Shown in pieces: positions 1-11,879 of a DNA stretch of 43,424 nucleotides. How positions within the stretch are numbered: position 1 is the stretch's first letter; each line of letters opens with the position of its first letter. Location: assembly GCF_000485595.1 (NCBI RefSeq), contig NW_014578165.1:29567-72990 (forward strand), read 5' to 3'. A program made the position numbers and the translations under genes. Under the pieces are notes generated by a model. It made no database searches and had not been told where the DNA came from. It saw nothing but the letters and a program-made list of their open reading frames with translations. This DNA is from Priapulus caudatus (lineage: Eukaryota; Priapulida; Priapulimorpha; Priapulimorphida; Priapulidae).

Positions 1-58
1 CGGGGGTAATTGTCCGGGGGTAATTGTCCGGGGGTGATTGTCCGGGGGGTATTTGTCC
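1..58. repeat. G-rich short tandem repeat, four copies of a ~15-bp unit
   Basis: Four head-to-tail copies of a unit resembling CGGGGGTAATTGTC, with small differences in the last two. A related single unit (GGGCGTAATTGTCTCC) lies near 551-566. A sequence similar to the reverse complement lies near 1125-1165, so the array may be one end of an element of about 1.16 kb. No coding content is seen from 59 to 566. Confidence 0.7.
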
Positions 59-566
59 TGACACCGTTCTTTCAGTGTTTCTTACTTAATTGTTGACGGT
101 TGTTGAGGTTTGTTGCCTACTTTGCGGTCCCCATTGTTCTACAGTTTAATTTCTGATGTTACACTTGTTATACGTTTATTCTCTTGTCGACTATCCTATT
201 ATATCTCTCTTTGCATTGCGGTTACTTTACTTGCCCATTTATGCATGTATCAGTAAGTGCATTTGCCTTGTTTATAATTCCGCGTGTTCTATGCGTGTTT
301 TTGTTACCTGCGGCAATGCGGTTTCTACACAAATTTGTAATTTCTGCTGTAGAACGATAACCACTTTTCATTTCCTGGTTTATCGAAATATGGTATTGAG
401 ATCGGGATGTGAGATGCTCACCTACTGCTGACCGTCTCCTTACGTTTAAAGCATATATGAGATCGACCGAATTGCCTTTAAGGGATAACGCACCGAGATT
501 CCCGCTCCCACAACCCCTATACATTGGTTATAATGTCTATCTGAAAGGCAGGGCGTAATTGTCTCC

Positions 567-939
567 TAAAGGCCGGCGCACACCAGCCGATTTTTCACGC
601 GATTTGATCGGTCCGATAAAAATCAGCCGATATCGGGTATGTGTGCGCGTTCATTTGTAGATGATTTTACTTACGACGATTATTTTTATCGGGTGATCGT
701 TCCAAATCAAACATGTTTAATTTCGAACCAATTATTTTGAAGCGATTTCTTGAATAGCCAATAACTGAACGTGCCCGTGTCACATGACATTCAAAATGGC
801 GCCTACCATCAACAAAATAACCAATTTTATCGTAGGTGTGCGGGTGTTCATTGGAAGGCGTCGTGCTGAGCCGATTTTACAAACGATGAAGAGATTTTTT
901 AATCGGACCGATTTCTGGGTAGGTGTGCGCCGGCCTTTA
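567..939. mobile_element. MITE with terminal inverted repeats (PIF/Harbinger-like)
   Basis: The left end TAAAGGCCGGCGCACACC (567-584) is an exact inverted copy of the right end GGTGTGCGCCGGCCTTTA (922-939). The inner sequence is AT-rich and non-coding, and carries further weakly inverted motifs (GATCGGTCCGAT on the left, ATCGGACCGAT on the right). Size (~370 bp), TIRs and lack of a transposase fit a non-autonomous DNA transposon. A TWA duplication would indicate PIF/Harbinger, but the flanks read TAA on the left and TTA on the right, so the superfamily is an inference. Confidence 0.65.
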
Positions 940-986
940 AGCCTAGGACACACACTGTGCGATTTTCTACGCTGGCCGCTTGCGAT
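940..986 (+). mobile_element. Partial copy of the AGCCTAGGACAC MITE family
   Basis: Starts with AGCCTAGGACACAC directly after a TTA trinucleotide. The next ~45 bases match the reverse complement of the complete MITE at 12830-12933, including the shared block TACGCTGGCCG. No matching right end was found downstream, so this is a truncated copy abutting the previous MITE. The sequence from 987 to 1300 shows nothing recognisable. Confidence 0.55.
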
Positions 987-1448
987 CCGCCGATCGATAA
1001 ATACGGTGCCGGGCCGAAAAACCGGGCGGAAATATTCAATATGTTGAATACGAGCGATGCGCCGGGCGTATGGGATCGCGAGCGAAATACGCTGCCGTGA
1101 GACCGGATACACCGCGCGGACCCGGTGTCACGGTCTGAGATTACCCCCAGTCTGAAATTACCCTAGCGCTACTGCGCATGCGCCATGCATGCACACGAGG
1201 TGCTGGGTGTAAAGCGCAGTAGCAAAAATTAGCATTGGTTAACTGAGACTGCCACCGTCACAGCAGTCAGCGTCTTAACGCCATTTGTTTTAGCAAAGTT
1301 GTAGTATTAGCCATTTGTCAAAAATACGGACAGAAGCAGTTTATTATTGCTCTCTCCAACACGGAAGTGACTATACGCACGGCGGCCGTGTGGGCCAGAT
1401 TCAATATGGCTATACGCACGGCGGCCGTATGACCGACTCAATATGGCT

Positions 1449-1652
1449 AGGAATGAGGAAGGGGAGAAGGGAGAAGCTGGTGGAGAAGGAGGAAGCCCTG
1501 GGAGAAGGGAGAAAGTGGTGGAGAAGGAGGAAGGGGAGAAGGGAGAAGGTGGTGGAGAAGGAGGAAGGGGAGAAGGGAGAAGGTGGTGGAGAAGGAGGAT
1601 GGGAGAAGGTGGTGGAGAAGGAGGAAGGGAGAAGCTGGTGGAGAAGAAGGAA
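1449..1652 (+). repeat. Purine-only minisatellite (GGAGAAGG-type units)
   Basis: About 200 bases almost wholly of A and G on the + strand, built from variants of GGAGAAGGGAGAAGGTGGTGG, with ~27-30-bp higher-order periodicity. It lies just upstream of, and in the same open frame as, the first recognisable P-element-like block. Strand-asymmetric purine tracts like this can form triplexes; whether it is transcribed cannot be told. Confidence 0.85.
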
Positions 1653-3690
1653 TGAGGATGACGCGGATATTGCTGCCATCATGGAAAAATACTTCCCGCA
1701 AATCAGCAGTCATCCATTGCTGCGCGAGCAGCTTCTGAGCCAGGAGCAAAACCTTCGTCGGACACCTAGAGGTAGACGGTGGAAGCCTGAGTAAGTCAGA
1801 ACTATCATGCTTGTAATAATCATTCGATTTGTATATACTCTTACAAATATGTTTTCTTACTATGCAAAATCATGTTGCGCTTCAGTAAACATGACGCTTG
1901 TTGTAGTGCTCAGGTTTATTGCACGTAATGATCATGTTTATGCTGTAAAATAAAATTTTATCGGACGATTTAACCATGATTTTAAACAAGGTGGTGAAAG
2001 CGTGTCTTACGCTATGGGCAAGTAGCCCCAAAACCTACAAAAAGATTTCATCACTCGGGATACTCGTCACGCTGCCCAGTGGACGCCTTCTGAGATACTA
2101 CAAGAACTCCGTCCATTAGAAGCCGGGATTGAATAAAAAAGCGAAATTAAAGAAAGCCCCCTTTCACAGTATGACTGGAAGAATCGTATTCGATGAAATG
2201 TCCATACAAGGTGACCTCCAGATCATCTACTGCGAGTGGAAAGTGAAAATCTTGGCCGTGGTGGACATAGGGAAAACATGTGCAGCCATGCAAGTGCTGA
2301 AAGAAGGTAAGAATTTGCAAGTGTCTACGTGTGTGCATGTGAAACTATATACGTACATCAGCATCTTTGTTTTGAGCGTTTAGCTTCAGTAGATTTCACG
2401 AATAAATAGTGTTTATACTTAATTAATTTTACAATTTTGTAGGTAAGGCCACGGCACAACCCGCAACGCATGTCCTTCTGTTTCTCTACCATGGCGATAC
2501 TGGGTTTCGATTTCCCTTATGCATGTCCCTACAACCTAGGCAACAGCACCAGATATTTACATGCTGTTTTGGAGTGCAGTGAATGAGCTGATATCGTGGG
2601 GCTTCAACGTGAGTGCATATTTAACACATTTAAGTTAAACACAACAGACATATCATCTTAGAAATTTCCATTCACCATTTTAGCCATTAACCATTTATAG
2701 CTATATAAGTGACGAAGGGAATACAGCTCAGACTATAAATGAGTAAAGAGTTACATTGTTAAAGGTATACATGCGCATGTATATCTACACATATCTTCTA
2801 CCGCAACTGTAATATCTAGTCAGAATGAGTTAATTATCACTTGCACATACACAACACCATTACGTCAATGTAATTTCTCATGTCGATTTTGTAGGTCAAC
2901 TATGCATGCTTCGATGAGGCTGTGCACAACCGATCATTCCTAAGGCCCACTTTGATGGTTCCGAGCTCGCTGCTGTGTCGGCATCGTTTGTCACACACAA
3001 TGTCTGTTTGCCACACCTACCAATTGTGATGCTGATGGACCAAAAGGTGCAGTACTAAAATATGCATATCACAAGTCATTTCACATACAACATTTGTCAG
3101 AGTAATGCTGATTATGGTCATCTGTTATCTTGCCTTAATGTACAATTAGCCTTAACAAATTGTGTCTTTTCACACGTAACAGCATCTTTTTAAGAAGATA
3201 CGGAATAACATCATCAAAAGTGGGTTTGGACCACATTGCACCAGACTGCTATCACATCAAGCAGGTTTCATAACGTGGGACATGTGGGTCAAGGCATACC
3301 AGTGGGATTAGGCAGCCAACCCCAGTGAGGTGTTGCGAATCCATCATGTTCTAACGAATGAGCACTTTTGCCCAAACAATGGCCAGAAGATGAGGAATAA
3401 ACTAGCAGAGGACGTCTTAGACAAAGAAATGCTCCGTTTACTTCAGGAAAACCTTGCTTACGTTTATGTTAAAGAATGCACAACTTTGGACAAATGCATT
3501 ACAACACATTACTTTAATTCATACATGTTGTAATTACAGCATGGTTAACTTTACTAGGCTTATCAGAGAGCTGAAGGGCAGAATGGAGATTCATTGAATG
3601 GCACCATTCAACTGCTAGAGACTACCTGCTAGAGCACTCCATTTTTTCACTCAAATCTGCGAGTAGACAAGCACAATGAATAGACGATAA
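1640..3690 (+). pseudogene. P-element-like (THAP9-like) transposase, decayed multi-exon copy
   Basis: A P-superfamily cut-and-paste transposase works in the nucleus through an RNase H-fold catalytic core. Conceptual exons read as one protein family: about 1642-1788 (pre-core region), 1968-2306 (LPSGR..LRYYKNSV, then FDEMSIQGDLQI, containing a catalytic-type acidic residue), 2443-2608 (ATHVLLFLYHGDTGFRFP), 2895-3046, 3183-3450 (WVKAYQWD, then LTNEHFCPNNGQKMRNKLAE) and about 3555-3690. Intron edges at 2307, 2442, 2609 and 2894 keep GT and AG. It is broken: in-frame stops at about 2118 and 3310, a shift in exon 3, and no N-terminal THAP domain; the 5' part is replaced by the purine minisatellite. 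Family assignment rests on remembered conserved blocks and is fairly secure. Confidence 0.7.
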
Positions 3691-3692
3691 AG

Positions 3693-4254
3693 ATGCTTGG
3701 AACCGATATCCACACAATCAATGCTAGTGACAGCAAGAAAGATGAAAGTACCCATCAGGTAAAGAACTTGAAAATTCCGAAGAAGTACACTCAAACGGCA
3801 AACCTGCGTGACAACCTGCAAATTGCAGTCGGCTCCCGGGTTATGTTGACCGTCAACATCGACACAAATGACGGACTTGTGAATGTTTCTCCTGGTACTG
3901 TCGTTACCATTATGCGGAGAAACATCGTGTATGCAGTCATGGTTCAATTTGACAAGCAGCAGGAGAGGCAGCATGCAAAGTCAGGCAACCAGTACAGAGA
4001 AGCATATCCAAATGCTGTTCCAGTGATTAGATATGAAGGCATCTTCTATGTTGGCAAGAACAAGACTGTTCAAATTTCCACTCAATCAAGCATGGGCTTG
4101 CACTATCCATAAAGTACAAGGAATCCATGAAATCATTGTCGCAATAGAAGGGAGGTTTAATCCTGGCCAAGCACATGTCGCCCTCAGTCGTGTATCATCG
4201 GTTATAGCAGCGGGCTACGCATTCTTAAGCCGTGGGATATTTTCAGAGCAATGA
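3693..4254 (+). pseudogene. Helitron PIF1-type helicase, C-terminal fragment with a frameshift
   Basis: Helitrons encode a Rep-helicase protein for rolling-circle transposition; this is the last ~185 codons of the SF1B (PIF1-like) helicase half. The first frame (3693-4112) carries GSRVMLTVNIDTNDGLVN and PNAVPVIRYEGIF. The second frame (4033-4254) carries WACTIHKVQG and PGQAHVALSRVSS, the late PIF1 helicase motifs. One frame change near 4080 joins them. No Rep domain, upstream helicase motifs or Helitron 3' hairpin with CTRR end was found. It abuts the P-like transposase with almost no spacer, so one element landed in the other or both were captured together. Confidence 0.75.
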
Positions 4255-5320
4255 CATCATTACTAAATCCAGAATCGTTGACTAGTCGCGACGTCTAGAG
4301 CACCACAGCGCATGCGCGGGAGAACTAACGGTCAGTCATGAAGCCACGTCGCGAAGGGCGACCAATGAAAAACGTTTGGTAGTTCTTCCCGCTGGGAACG
4401 TTCCCGAGAACATGTCAGCTCACACTTCATGTCAGGCGTTTATCTTAACCTTAGCTAGCATGCACCGAGCGCCTTTGAGCTTCTTACCCGCCGTTGCCGC
4501 GCGGCACTCTCATCTCATAAATTCCCACTTCAAATTGAAGTGCCAAAACGATTAGGCGCTCTTCTTGTCTTGAAGAATAAATGACTACTGGGCACGTGTA
4601 GTTAGGCCCAGGTACGCCTGTTTGAAGCTCCCGTCGATACGCACAGTGCACGATAGTGGTGGCGCCAGGCGTCGGCAAGAGAGAGATACGTAAATATGAA
4701 GTTACACGCTTATGCGTTATAGTTAGGTATGTGCCTGTACACTCACTGCGGTAAGAAGTGTATGCGCGCGCGGTTTCGACAGAAAGACAAAGCGTGAAGA
4801 GAGCGGCACGAAGTGACGTCATGCTCACGCGTGTTGCTGTAAAAGTGGGAATCTGTGTATATAGTAATTAACTAAACATGAGATGCGCAAACACTTTGCG
4901 TGCCGGTACGCGGTCATAACTTCGTGCACTGGCGCGAAAGTAGCTCAGAATCGTGCGAGATGCGTATGCGCGATGTAACGAGCAGAATTGTAAACCTGTA
5001 TTATACGTGTTAGTATAGTACGTAGATACGACCTCGCTGTTACCTACTCGGATTAGGTAGGAAGAGTGAGGAAGAGTCGCGAGGATGGATTGTGCGACAT
5101 CACGCAGCAGGTATTCCCCTAGGGAAGGATGGTGAAGTACCTGGATGCGAGATAACTTTGGGGGAACCCGAAGAATTGGTCGGGGAAGCTTGGCCCGAAG
5201 GGAGGCGTGATAACGTCACCCAGTGGCAGAGCAAAGAAGAAACCGATGCGGTCAGCTGATTGGGCGAGGCGTAGGTAGGAGCTATGTGATTGGATATTAG
5301 GAATCTGCTGCCGGGGTAGA
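4255..5320. other. Non-coding stretch, nothing recognised
   Basis: No open frame with recognisable protein character and no clear repeats. The sequence becomes GC-rich towards 5200. A minus-strand open frame at 4484-4828 has no family resemblance and is treated as chance. Confidence 0.5.
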
Positions 5321-5321
5321 G

Positions 5322-6689
5322 ATGTGTATAAACCAGAAAGCAGAGATGAGTGAGGCACTCTCACCCCATACACCGTGGGGTCTGCACGTGCTACGGAAGA
5401 ACCGTATAATAAGAGAAGAGACTGAGGCTGAGGAGCAGTATGCAGCCGAGGGGGAGGCGTGTTCGCCGGTGGAGAGAGAAGGTGTAACCCAATGGGATCC
5501 CGACGATGGGTGGTGTACCTCCACCCGCTCTGAGTTGGTTGCTGGCCATGAGCCCATCGAGCGGCCAATTCCACAGTCGCGAGGTTTCCAGTGGGGAAAT
5601 GGGGCCTTACAAGTGGGCCAGGTGCGTGGCCTGCGAGGTCCCCACCCAACAAGGGGTTGCACACCATGAAGAACTCCACGAGGAGACTGGAGTGTACTAC
5701 TGCTGCCCGAGGCGGGGATGCCCCTACGAGATGCCCGTGTCGGCGCCGGGGCAACTAAACAGCCACCTAACAGTAATCCATCGGACGAGAAAGAACTGGA
5801 TGCGAACGCGGTGGGTGAAAGCGAGAGGCCGGGTCACGGCCTACGTCAGAGGCAACCCAGGATATCGCCGGAGGCCGGAGAAGCATTAATCACCGGGGCT
5901 ACCCCGGTGGGACAGCCGCTCGCCAGCGGGCGGCCGCCTTCCCCGGGGGTAAAGATAGAATCGGAAGGCAGACGGGATTCAGCGATTGGACGCCAGCCGA
6001 GTAGAGGGGTTCGTGCAGCGAAAACCCGAACCCACGCCGAAGGAAAGCTGCCGCAAGGCGACGGCAAACAAGCGGCGAGCTGCGACGGGGAAATTGGCTG
6101 CTAGCAGTCAGCGGCAGCCCACGCCTTCCTCTGTACCCGAGTTTGCCGGGGAGCCAGCCCCGCGGACAACGGGCGGAGGAGGAAACGAGGAGACATCAGC
6201 CGCGGGTTCGCAGCCTCCCGCAGCCGCGGGTTCGCAGCCTCCCGCAGCCGCAAGTTCGCGGCCACACGCATCCGCCGAGGAAGGCCGGTGTGTGACAGCC
6301 GCAGGAGCTGAAGGCAGGGCTCGCTGCTCGACCCCAAGCTCAGACGGGAAGCCTGGTCCGGTGATGAGCAGTCCCCAGGCAGAGCGCATGACCTGGGAGG
6401 ATGAGGCGAGTCTCGGCGCAGCAGTCATGCCTGTCGCTTGCGAGACTGGAGACTGGCTGACGGATGAGGAGCCAACAGCATTAGCTCGGATTTGGAGGCA
6501 GCAGCGGCGGAGCGCGCCAATCTAGGTGTGCGGGCAAGCAGGTCATCAGAGGTCTCACCGCCACCGCGGTTGCTCGGCGAACTACTAGGCACCAATTTCG
6601 GGACCGAGTGCCTGGCCCTGAGGTGGTGTGAGCCGCTGCACCTCCTATGCAGGGAATACCTGCTCGTGATGCCCAGCGAAGAGGTATAA
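5322..6689 (+). pseudogene. GC-rich multi-frame ORF remnant with a C2H2 finger, possibly non-LTR retrotransposon N-terminal region
   Basis: Three overlapping + strand frames (5506-5889, 5718-6104, 5986-6525) and a fourth (6492-6689) read like pieces of one protein: composition is continuous while the frame changes. Near 5698-5790 is CPRRGCPYEM...HLTVIH, a C-x4-C...H-x4-H finger of the kind found before the RT of R2/NeSL-type elements. Downstream is an A/P/S-rich linker with a 24-bp in-frame tandem repeat (about 6198-6250). No reverse transcriptase or endonuclease follows. The element type is an inference; a degraded host gene is the alternative. Confidence 0.35.
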
Positions 6690-7230
6690 GCAGATAGGCT
6701 GCTCACTCACTGCCTCCAGTTGACCAGACAATGCAACAAAGAAGTGCGGCGACGCCACCAGCAGGAGGCTCTCCAGGAAGCAGCAAGGCGCAAATAAGCG
6801 CCACTATTGCCCCAATAGGGCCCGAGTCCGGGCCGCGGCACTATTCCGCCAGAGAATCTCCTTGTTAGCCGTTGGCCTTTGTGTATTGGATCCTCGGTGG
6901 TCGAGTGACCGGGTCCCTGAGGTACGCGGGTACGAAAGAAGTTGGTGCGCGACATCATAGCATGGTTTGCGCGTGTTATTGTTGCCCTTAGGGATGTTTC
7001 CGTTTTTGGTAGAAATATTGTATCTTTTTTGTCTAAATAACTAGCAGACGGAGAGATGAGGGGGTGCGCGCGGGTATGACCGACTTTGCCAGTCATGACT
7101 ACGGGAGATACTGTCACCACAAGGAGGATTTCGGATTGGCTGCGGAATAGAACTTCTTTGCAACATCACATGGCAAGAGTATGTAGTGTAGTGCCTGTGA
7201 CGGTATAGGAGGGACTGTCAAGCGACTAGT
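6690..7230. other. Non-coding or unrecognised stretch
   Basis: GC-rich up to about 6850, where a weak continuation of the preceding reading frame ends at a stop, then mixed composition. No RNA gene, TIR or LTR was recognised. Confidence 0.4.
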
Positions 7231-7231
7231 C

Positions 7232-7830
7232 ACCAACGCTAGCCTGCAGCGCCAATATAATGACCAGATTCTGACAGCGAACAAAATTATGGATTTCTGC
7301 GTGGAGAATATCCCTGGTATCACGTTTTTCAATGTGACACCAGAAGATGTAACTCAATCAGCTTCAGAGTTAAAGGACATGTTTGACCTGGTGAAAACTA
7401 TTAAAGGGACACTGCAATATCACAGATTCGTTCCAGTCTCCAACTCTACGCTACATGTGTACAAGTTGAGTAACCAAGATAGCCCTGCGGATTTAGTACA
7501 TGTTTCAGACAGTAATGATGCTGAACTAGAACCAGAACCATCTGTGCAATCAGAAATAAAGGAACAAAACTTTGTCTGCTGTCTTTATGACGGCTTTCCG
7601 TGGATTGGCATGGGGGACGAAATTTCGGAGGAGTTTGGTAACTACCACATCAATTTCATGCACCCTCATAGACCAACCAAGTAATTCAAATAGCCATTGG
7701 AATCAGATCAATGCTGGGTTACAGAATATGATATTCTGTGTACAATCAACACCCCATCTCTTACATCATCCTCTTCCAGAAAGTACTTTATCTCAGAAAA
7801 CGATGCTGCAAGGATTTTAAGTGTGCATCC
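7232..7830 (+). pseudogene. Fragment of an unnamed repetitive metazoan protein, with a stop and frame change
   Basis: The reading frame opens before 7289 and runs to a stop at 7684 (NIPGITFFNVTPEDV, HRFVPVSNSTLHVYKLS, CCLYDGFPWIGM). The same protein style continues after the stop to about 7815 (ESDQCWVTEYDILC). From memory, similar C-terminal pieces (Tudor-like 'x-A-x-YDG-WWIG' core followed by FMHP) recur as uncharacterised proteins in cnidarian, echinoderm and sponge genomes, often linked to mobile elements. I cannot name it. The lack of a clear start and the internal stop suggest a captured or decayed fragment. Confidence 0.4.
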
Positions 7831-7839
7831 GGACTGGAT

Positions 7840-8657
7840 CATTGATGATCAATGAATTATTGATAATTGAGAACATGGTAATATAATGATTTTTCACTAG
7901 ACTGGATAGTAATTTAGAATGTTATTGCCAACTGTCATTCTCAATCAGGTTATGTACAGCAAAACCAATGTTTGGGTTTAACTTGATATATTAAATAGAT
8001 TGGGATGGTATACACATGTACATACATGTACAGCATTGCATAGGAATAGGCGTTATTGCACATAGTATGCCAACTTTGAGAAGAGCTAGAAAGCAAACAA
8101 AAAATATTATATCTCGAATTTTTTTTTATTATGTAGAAAACATGTTAAGGTATAATTTTCATAAAGTTCATCTCAAGGTTACGTGATCCACAAGCTCAAA
8201 TTCAAAGTCAAAGTAAAGGTCAAAAGGTCATCAAACGCCTACATAACAAATAATGGCAGATATTGATTGCCTATGCAATTAGCTTTCCAATGACACCAAT
8301 ATCAACAAATTTTGCCCAGAGGTTACAGAGATATGACCATTTGAAAATTGACGAGCGCACCCATTTTGGCAAAAATCGCCAAAAAAAGGCAGGGCGTAGC
8401 GGGAAAACCTTCCGTCCGACAAAGCTAAAATTTCAGTTTTTTTTAGCCTAAATTACCCCATAAACCAAATGTCAACCAAGTTAAAAAGGGTAAGGTGTAA
8501 CCCATTGGGTGATCTGACACGGAATGGGGTTATGACAAAATTCTGTCGTGCTGTGGCGCGCTGGGCGTTGTTACCGATGCGGTCTTGTTTTTGCAATACA
8601 TTTGTGTGCGTCTGCTCGGCAAATAGGTTGTCGACAAGTTTAATTTAAGTTCTTACG
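7840..8657. other. AT-rich non-coding stretch before the SAP-SWIM-YqaJ gene
   Basis: AT-rich, with a T-run near 8120 and short motifs such as AAGGTCA repeated around 8180-8230. It should contain the left end of the ISL2EU-type element if that element is complete. No terminal inverted repeat matching the region right of 14784 could be found by eye. Confidence 0.4.
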
Positions 8658-11600
8658 ATGGCAAACGAAGTAAATTATGGAGAGTGGAAACTTCCCCAGT
8701 TGCGAGAAGAATTGAAAAAACGCGGGGTAAAGGTATCTGGAAGGAAGAAAGAGCTCGTAGACAGGTTTGTAAGAGAGTTCGAATTCAGACCTTTTTGTCA
8801 CTCACGAGTCAACTAGTCTACTCGGCTACTGAAACACAGGCTCGTAAACGGTTACTTATATTTACAATACAAGTCCGTGATCATATTCTAGTCTTTAAAA
8901 AACTTTGTTTTTAGTTTAGTATGAGCTAAAAGTTATATTTTTTATATTATTTAGCTAGTAGTAGTAATAGTAGTATTGCATGGTTCGCACAGTCCTTGAA
9001 AAGTCGTTGAATTTGAGGAAAGTCCTTGAAAAGTACTTGAATTTAGTAAATGTTGATGTTGTGCTTGAAAAGTCATTGAATTTCATGAAAATTTCCTTGA
9101 ATTTTTAGAAAGAGTCCTTGCCTGTAAAAAAAAAATTTGTACTATCATAGTATCAATAATTAATGTGCAAACTTCAATAAAAATAAAACTCGAGCTTATA
9201 AAAACTAAAAAAGCTATATATAGTCTAGTCTAGACAGTTAAATGATGATAAAAAATTACAGTAAGTCAGAAAATCAGTCAGTAAATCAAGGTATGTTGTA
9301 GAAGTGACAGTGTTAATTAGAAGGGTTTATTAATGTGATCCAGGTAAGTTTTAGAGGTGACAGTTACTACTGGCACTACTGGTAGTGGTAGTGAGTGGAT
9401 TGAAAAATTGGCTGTTTAAGTAAAATGTTGTTTCTGTACATCTAGACTGTGTGGATTAGACAACTTGGGAAGATTGGCATCCCAAAATATCGAGCCAGAG
9501 TTTGTGATGGATGTCCCAGAGCCCAAGGCATACCAAGACATACATGCTGGTATGTCGACCGTGGTAACGATTTCTCAGCAGCGACTCATAGACTACCTCC
9601 GGTCGAATGAGAAGGAGTATGACGAAAAAGTTGAAGAAATGTATAATGAAAGGTAAGACATCTAAATTGATACTCATATTAGTTAGAATAAACAGGATCA
9701 GTGTGTGAGAATGGGATCATCAATTCTTGTAGGAATCAGTTTTTCAACAATGTTGTTTGGTATTATTTCCATATTCTGTTATGTTACAAAACATTTATTT
9801 CAAGTACAAAAAAATGTGCAGAATGAACATAAACTGCAGTCCAGTCACAAAGTTTCATTACCCAGATTATTGATACAAAAATACTATAGTTGAACATATA
9901 TAAATAATGTGTTGTTCTTTTTCTGTTTTTCACAGATATGTAAGATTCATTCGAGTTGCAGATGGGGATGGAAAACAATTTCTGCGAGGGTGTGTGTGGG
10001 CAGAAATGAGGAAGAACGTGTCCTATGATGTTGATGTCAGTATAGATCAAAATGGAGTGGTCCAAGAAGCTCAGTGTGACTGTGCTGCAGGCCAGGGCCC
10101 TACAGCACACTGCAAACACGTGGCATGCATCCTTTACTGTGTGGTCCAGTTTGGAAAATGTAAAAAGATAATAACTGAAGTCACCTGTACACAGGTAACT
10201 GACAACACTGTTTGTTGATTTATTGTAGTTTTACATGTGAAAATTTATTGACAGTTTTCCCCCAACAAGTAGCTGTCTATATAATAGCGATTGTGGTAAT
10301 TTTAATTCATCTCTAAATTTGTAATTCTAATATTACATCTTATGATTTCTTTCTTATTCCAGAGACTTCAAACGTTTCACCATGCTAAGGCATATAGAAG
10401 TTCCCCCATGAAAGCTGCTAAGCTACATGACATGAGAGGACATTCATTCCGATATGATCCACGTCCAGAGGAATACAGAAATCAAGAAGGCTACCCTGAC
10501 CATTTCCAGAATGCAGTTATTAATTACCAGGTTTGTTTGCTTAATTTAAAACTGAAATGAAACTAGAGTAATGAAAAAATCTACAGAAGTGTTATAACAC
10601 ACTGCACTTATATTAAGTTTGGTAGCAATTACAAAGACACATTTTACAACACTGGATTCTTTTAACTTTAATTATATATTTCTAAACTGTTTCTCCTTAA
10701 CAAGGTACATGAAAAAACCCACAAATCCTTACTTTTTATTCGTAATTTCTATTTTAGCTAAATATAGAGCACTTAATTAAAGCTTATATTAGCAAAATAT
10801 TGAGTTATTATTGTTTATTTTTCAGGCCAGCTGTGGTACAAATAACAAAATGCCAGTCGTACAGCTTTACCAGCCAGCCAATCCACATGCTCTGAATTTC
10901 ATGCATGACTATGTTATGCGTTCAGATGAAGCTTTTCTACGTAAATCTAAGGTACATTGTAACCCTGCTTAACATACATGTTAGCTTGCAAATTTAACTT
11001 CAACCTACCAATGCTTTTACAACATACTTGGGTGTGACAATTATTTGGCCATAAAATAAAATATCAAGGTCGACTTTAGGTCAAGGTAAATTTTTGGACA
11101 ATTACATCCCTCGTTCAAATCTGGGTCGCTCCATAACCTGATCACTCTTCTCACTACACATGCAGCATTAATGTTCACTGGAAAAACTATCATTTTGCTT
11201 TTCAGCTGAAAGAAATCTCTGATGATGATGATTAATAAGATCGAAGAAAACACACGGGACCAGTCCAGCCAGCAAGCTGTGGAAGGCGGAGCGCAGCAAG
11301 CGGCATTACGCGTCGAGGTTCGGATCCATAATAATAGCAACGCGCCGCCAAAATTCCAAAACTATTAGCTGCCAGCCATCATCGGGCAAAGATCCATCCA
11401 CTACGCGATACACTAGCCATGGAATAAAATATGAATCTTAGGCGGTTAAGAATTCGAGAAAGCATCGGATTGCTGGTGAAGAGATGTGGATTATTTGTTG
11501 ACAAGGAGTACCCTTCTTGGCAGCTACTCCAGATGGTGTAGTAGACGATCAAATCATACTGCGAAGTAAAGTGTCCATTCGTGCCAGAACTATAATGATC

Positions 11601-11847
11601 AACGAAATCACAGTGCCATATCTAAAACGCGAATGTAATGGCGAATTAACATTAAGTACATCACATGATTACTATGCCAAGTGCAAGGCCAGTTAAGATG
11701 CTCAAAAGAGAGAACAATGTTTATTTTTGTGTTTTTACACTGAAATTTCAAATATTTACAATTAAGCGCAATGAAAAGTTTATTGATGACATGCTGCAGA
11801 AACTAAAATTGTTTATTAATAATACAATTCGAACCAGCTTTGATTGA
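8658..11847 (+). pseudogene. SAP-SWIM-YqaJ nuclease gene of an ISL2EU-type transposon, last exon broken
   Basis: Six exons join in frame: 8658-8764 (SAP DNA-binding domain, LPQLREELKKRGVKVSGRKK), 9446-9652, 9936-10194 (SWIM zinc finger, CDCAAGQGPTAHCKH), 10363-10530, 10826-10951 and 11206-11847. All introns keep GT and AG. The last exon is a YqaJ-type exonuclease domain: WKAERSKR...SRFG start, FLAATPDGVVDD with the catalytic acidic residue, EVKCPF (the E-x-K pair), ITVPYLKRECNGELTL and an end at 11845-11847. That exon needs several frame changes (near 11235, 11270, 11510, 11565 and 11670), so no full protein is made; exons 1-5 are intact. As known for ISL2EU elements, a YqaJ protein accompanies the transposase; its role in transposition is not settled. 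The partner transposase lies convergently at 14736-12934. Confidence 0.75.
8985..9125. repeat. Degenerate dispersed repeat (CTTGAAAAGTCNTTGAATTT) in intron 1
   Basis: At least four imperfect copies of CTTGAAAAGTCATTGAATTT-like units in about 140 bases. This intronic motif is a recurrent repeat in animal genomes; it has no coding content and lies within the first intron of the SAP-SWIM-YqaJ gene. Confidence 0.55.
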
Positions 11848-11879
11848 CCATTTCGTTAAAATCTTACAGTCAGTTTTTT

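Noticed and set aside
1315-1640. Start of a real coding exon before the P-like block
   Set aside because: There is no ATG at the frame start, and the translation is repeat-derived Glu/Gly/Lys/Arg.
4255-4330. Helitron 3' terminus
   Set aside because: No convincing hairpin followed by CTRR and a T target base could be found.
5119-5754. 211-codon minus-strand ORF
   Set aside because: It lies opposite the GC-rich + strand remnant, has no recognisable motif and looks like a shadow frame.
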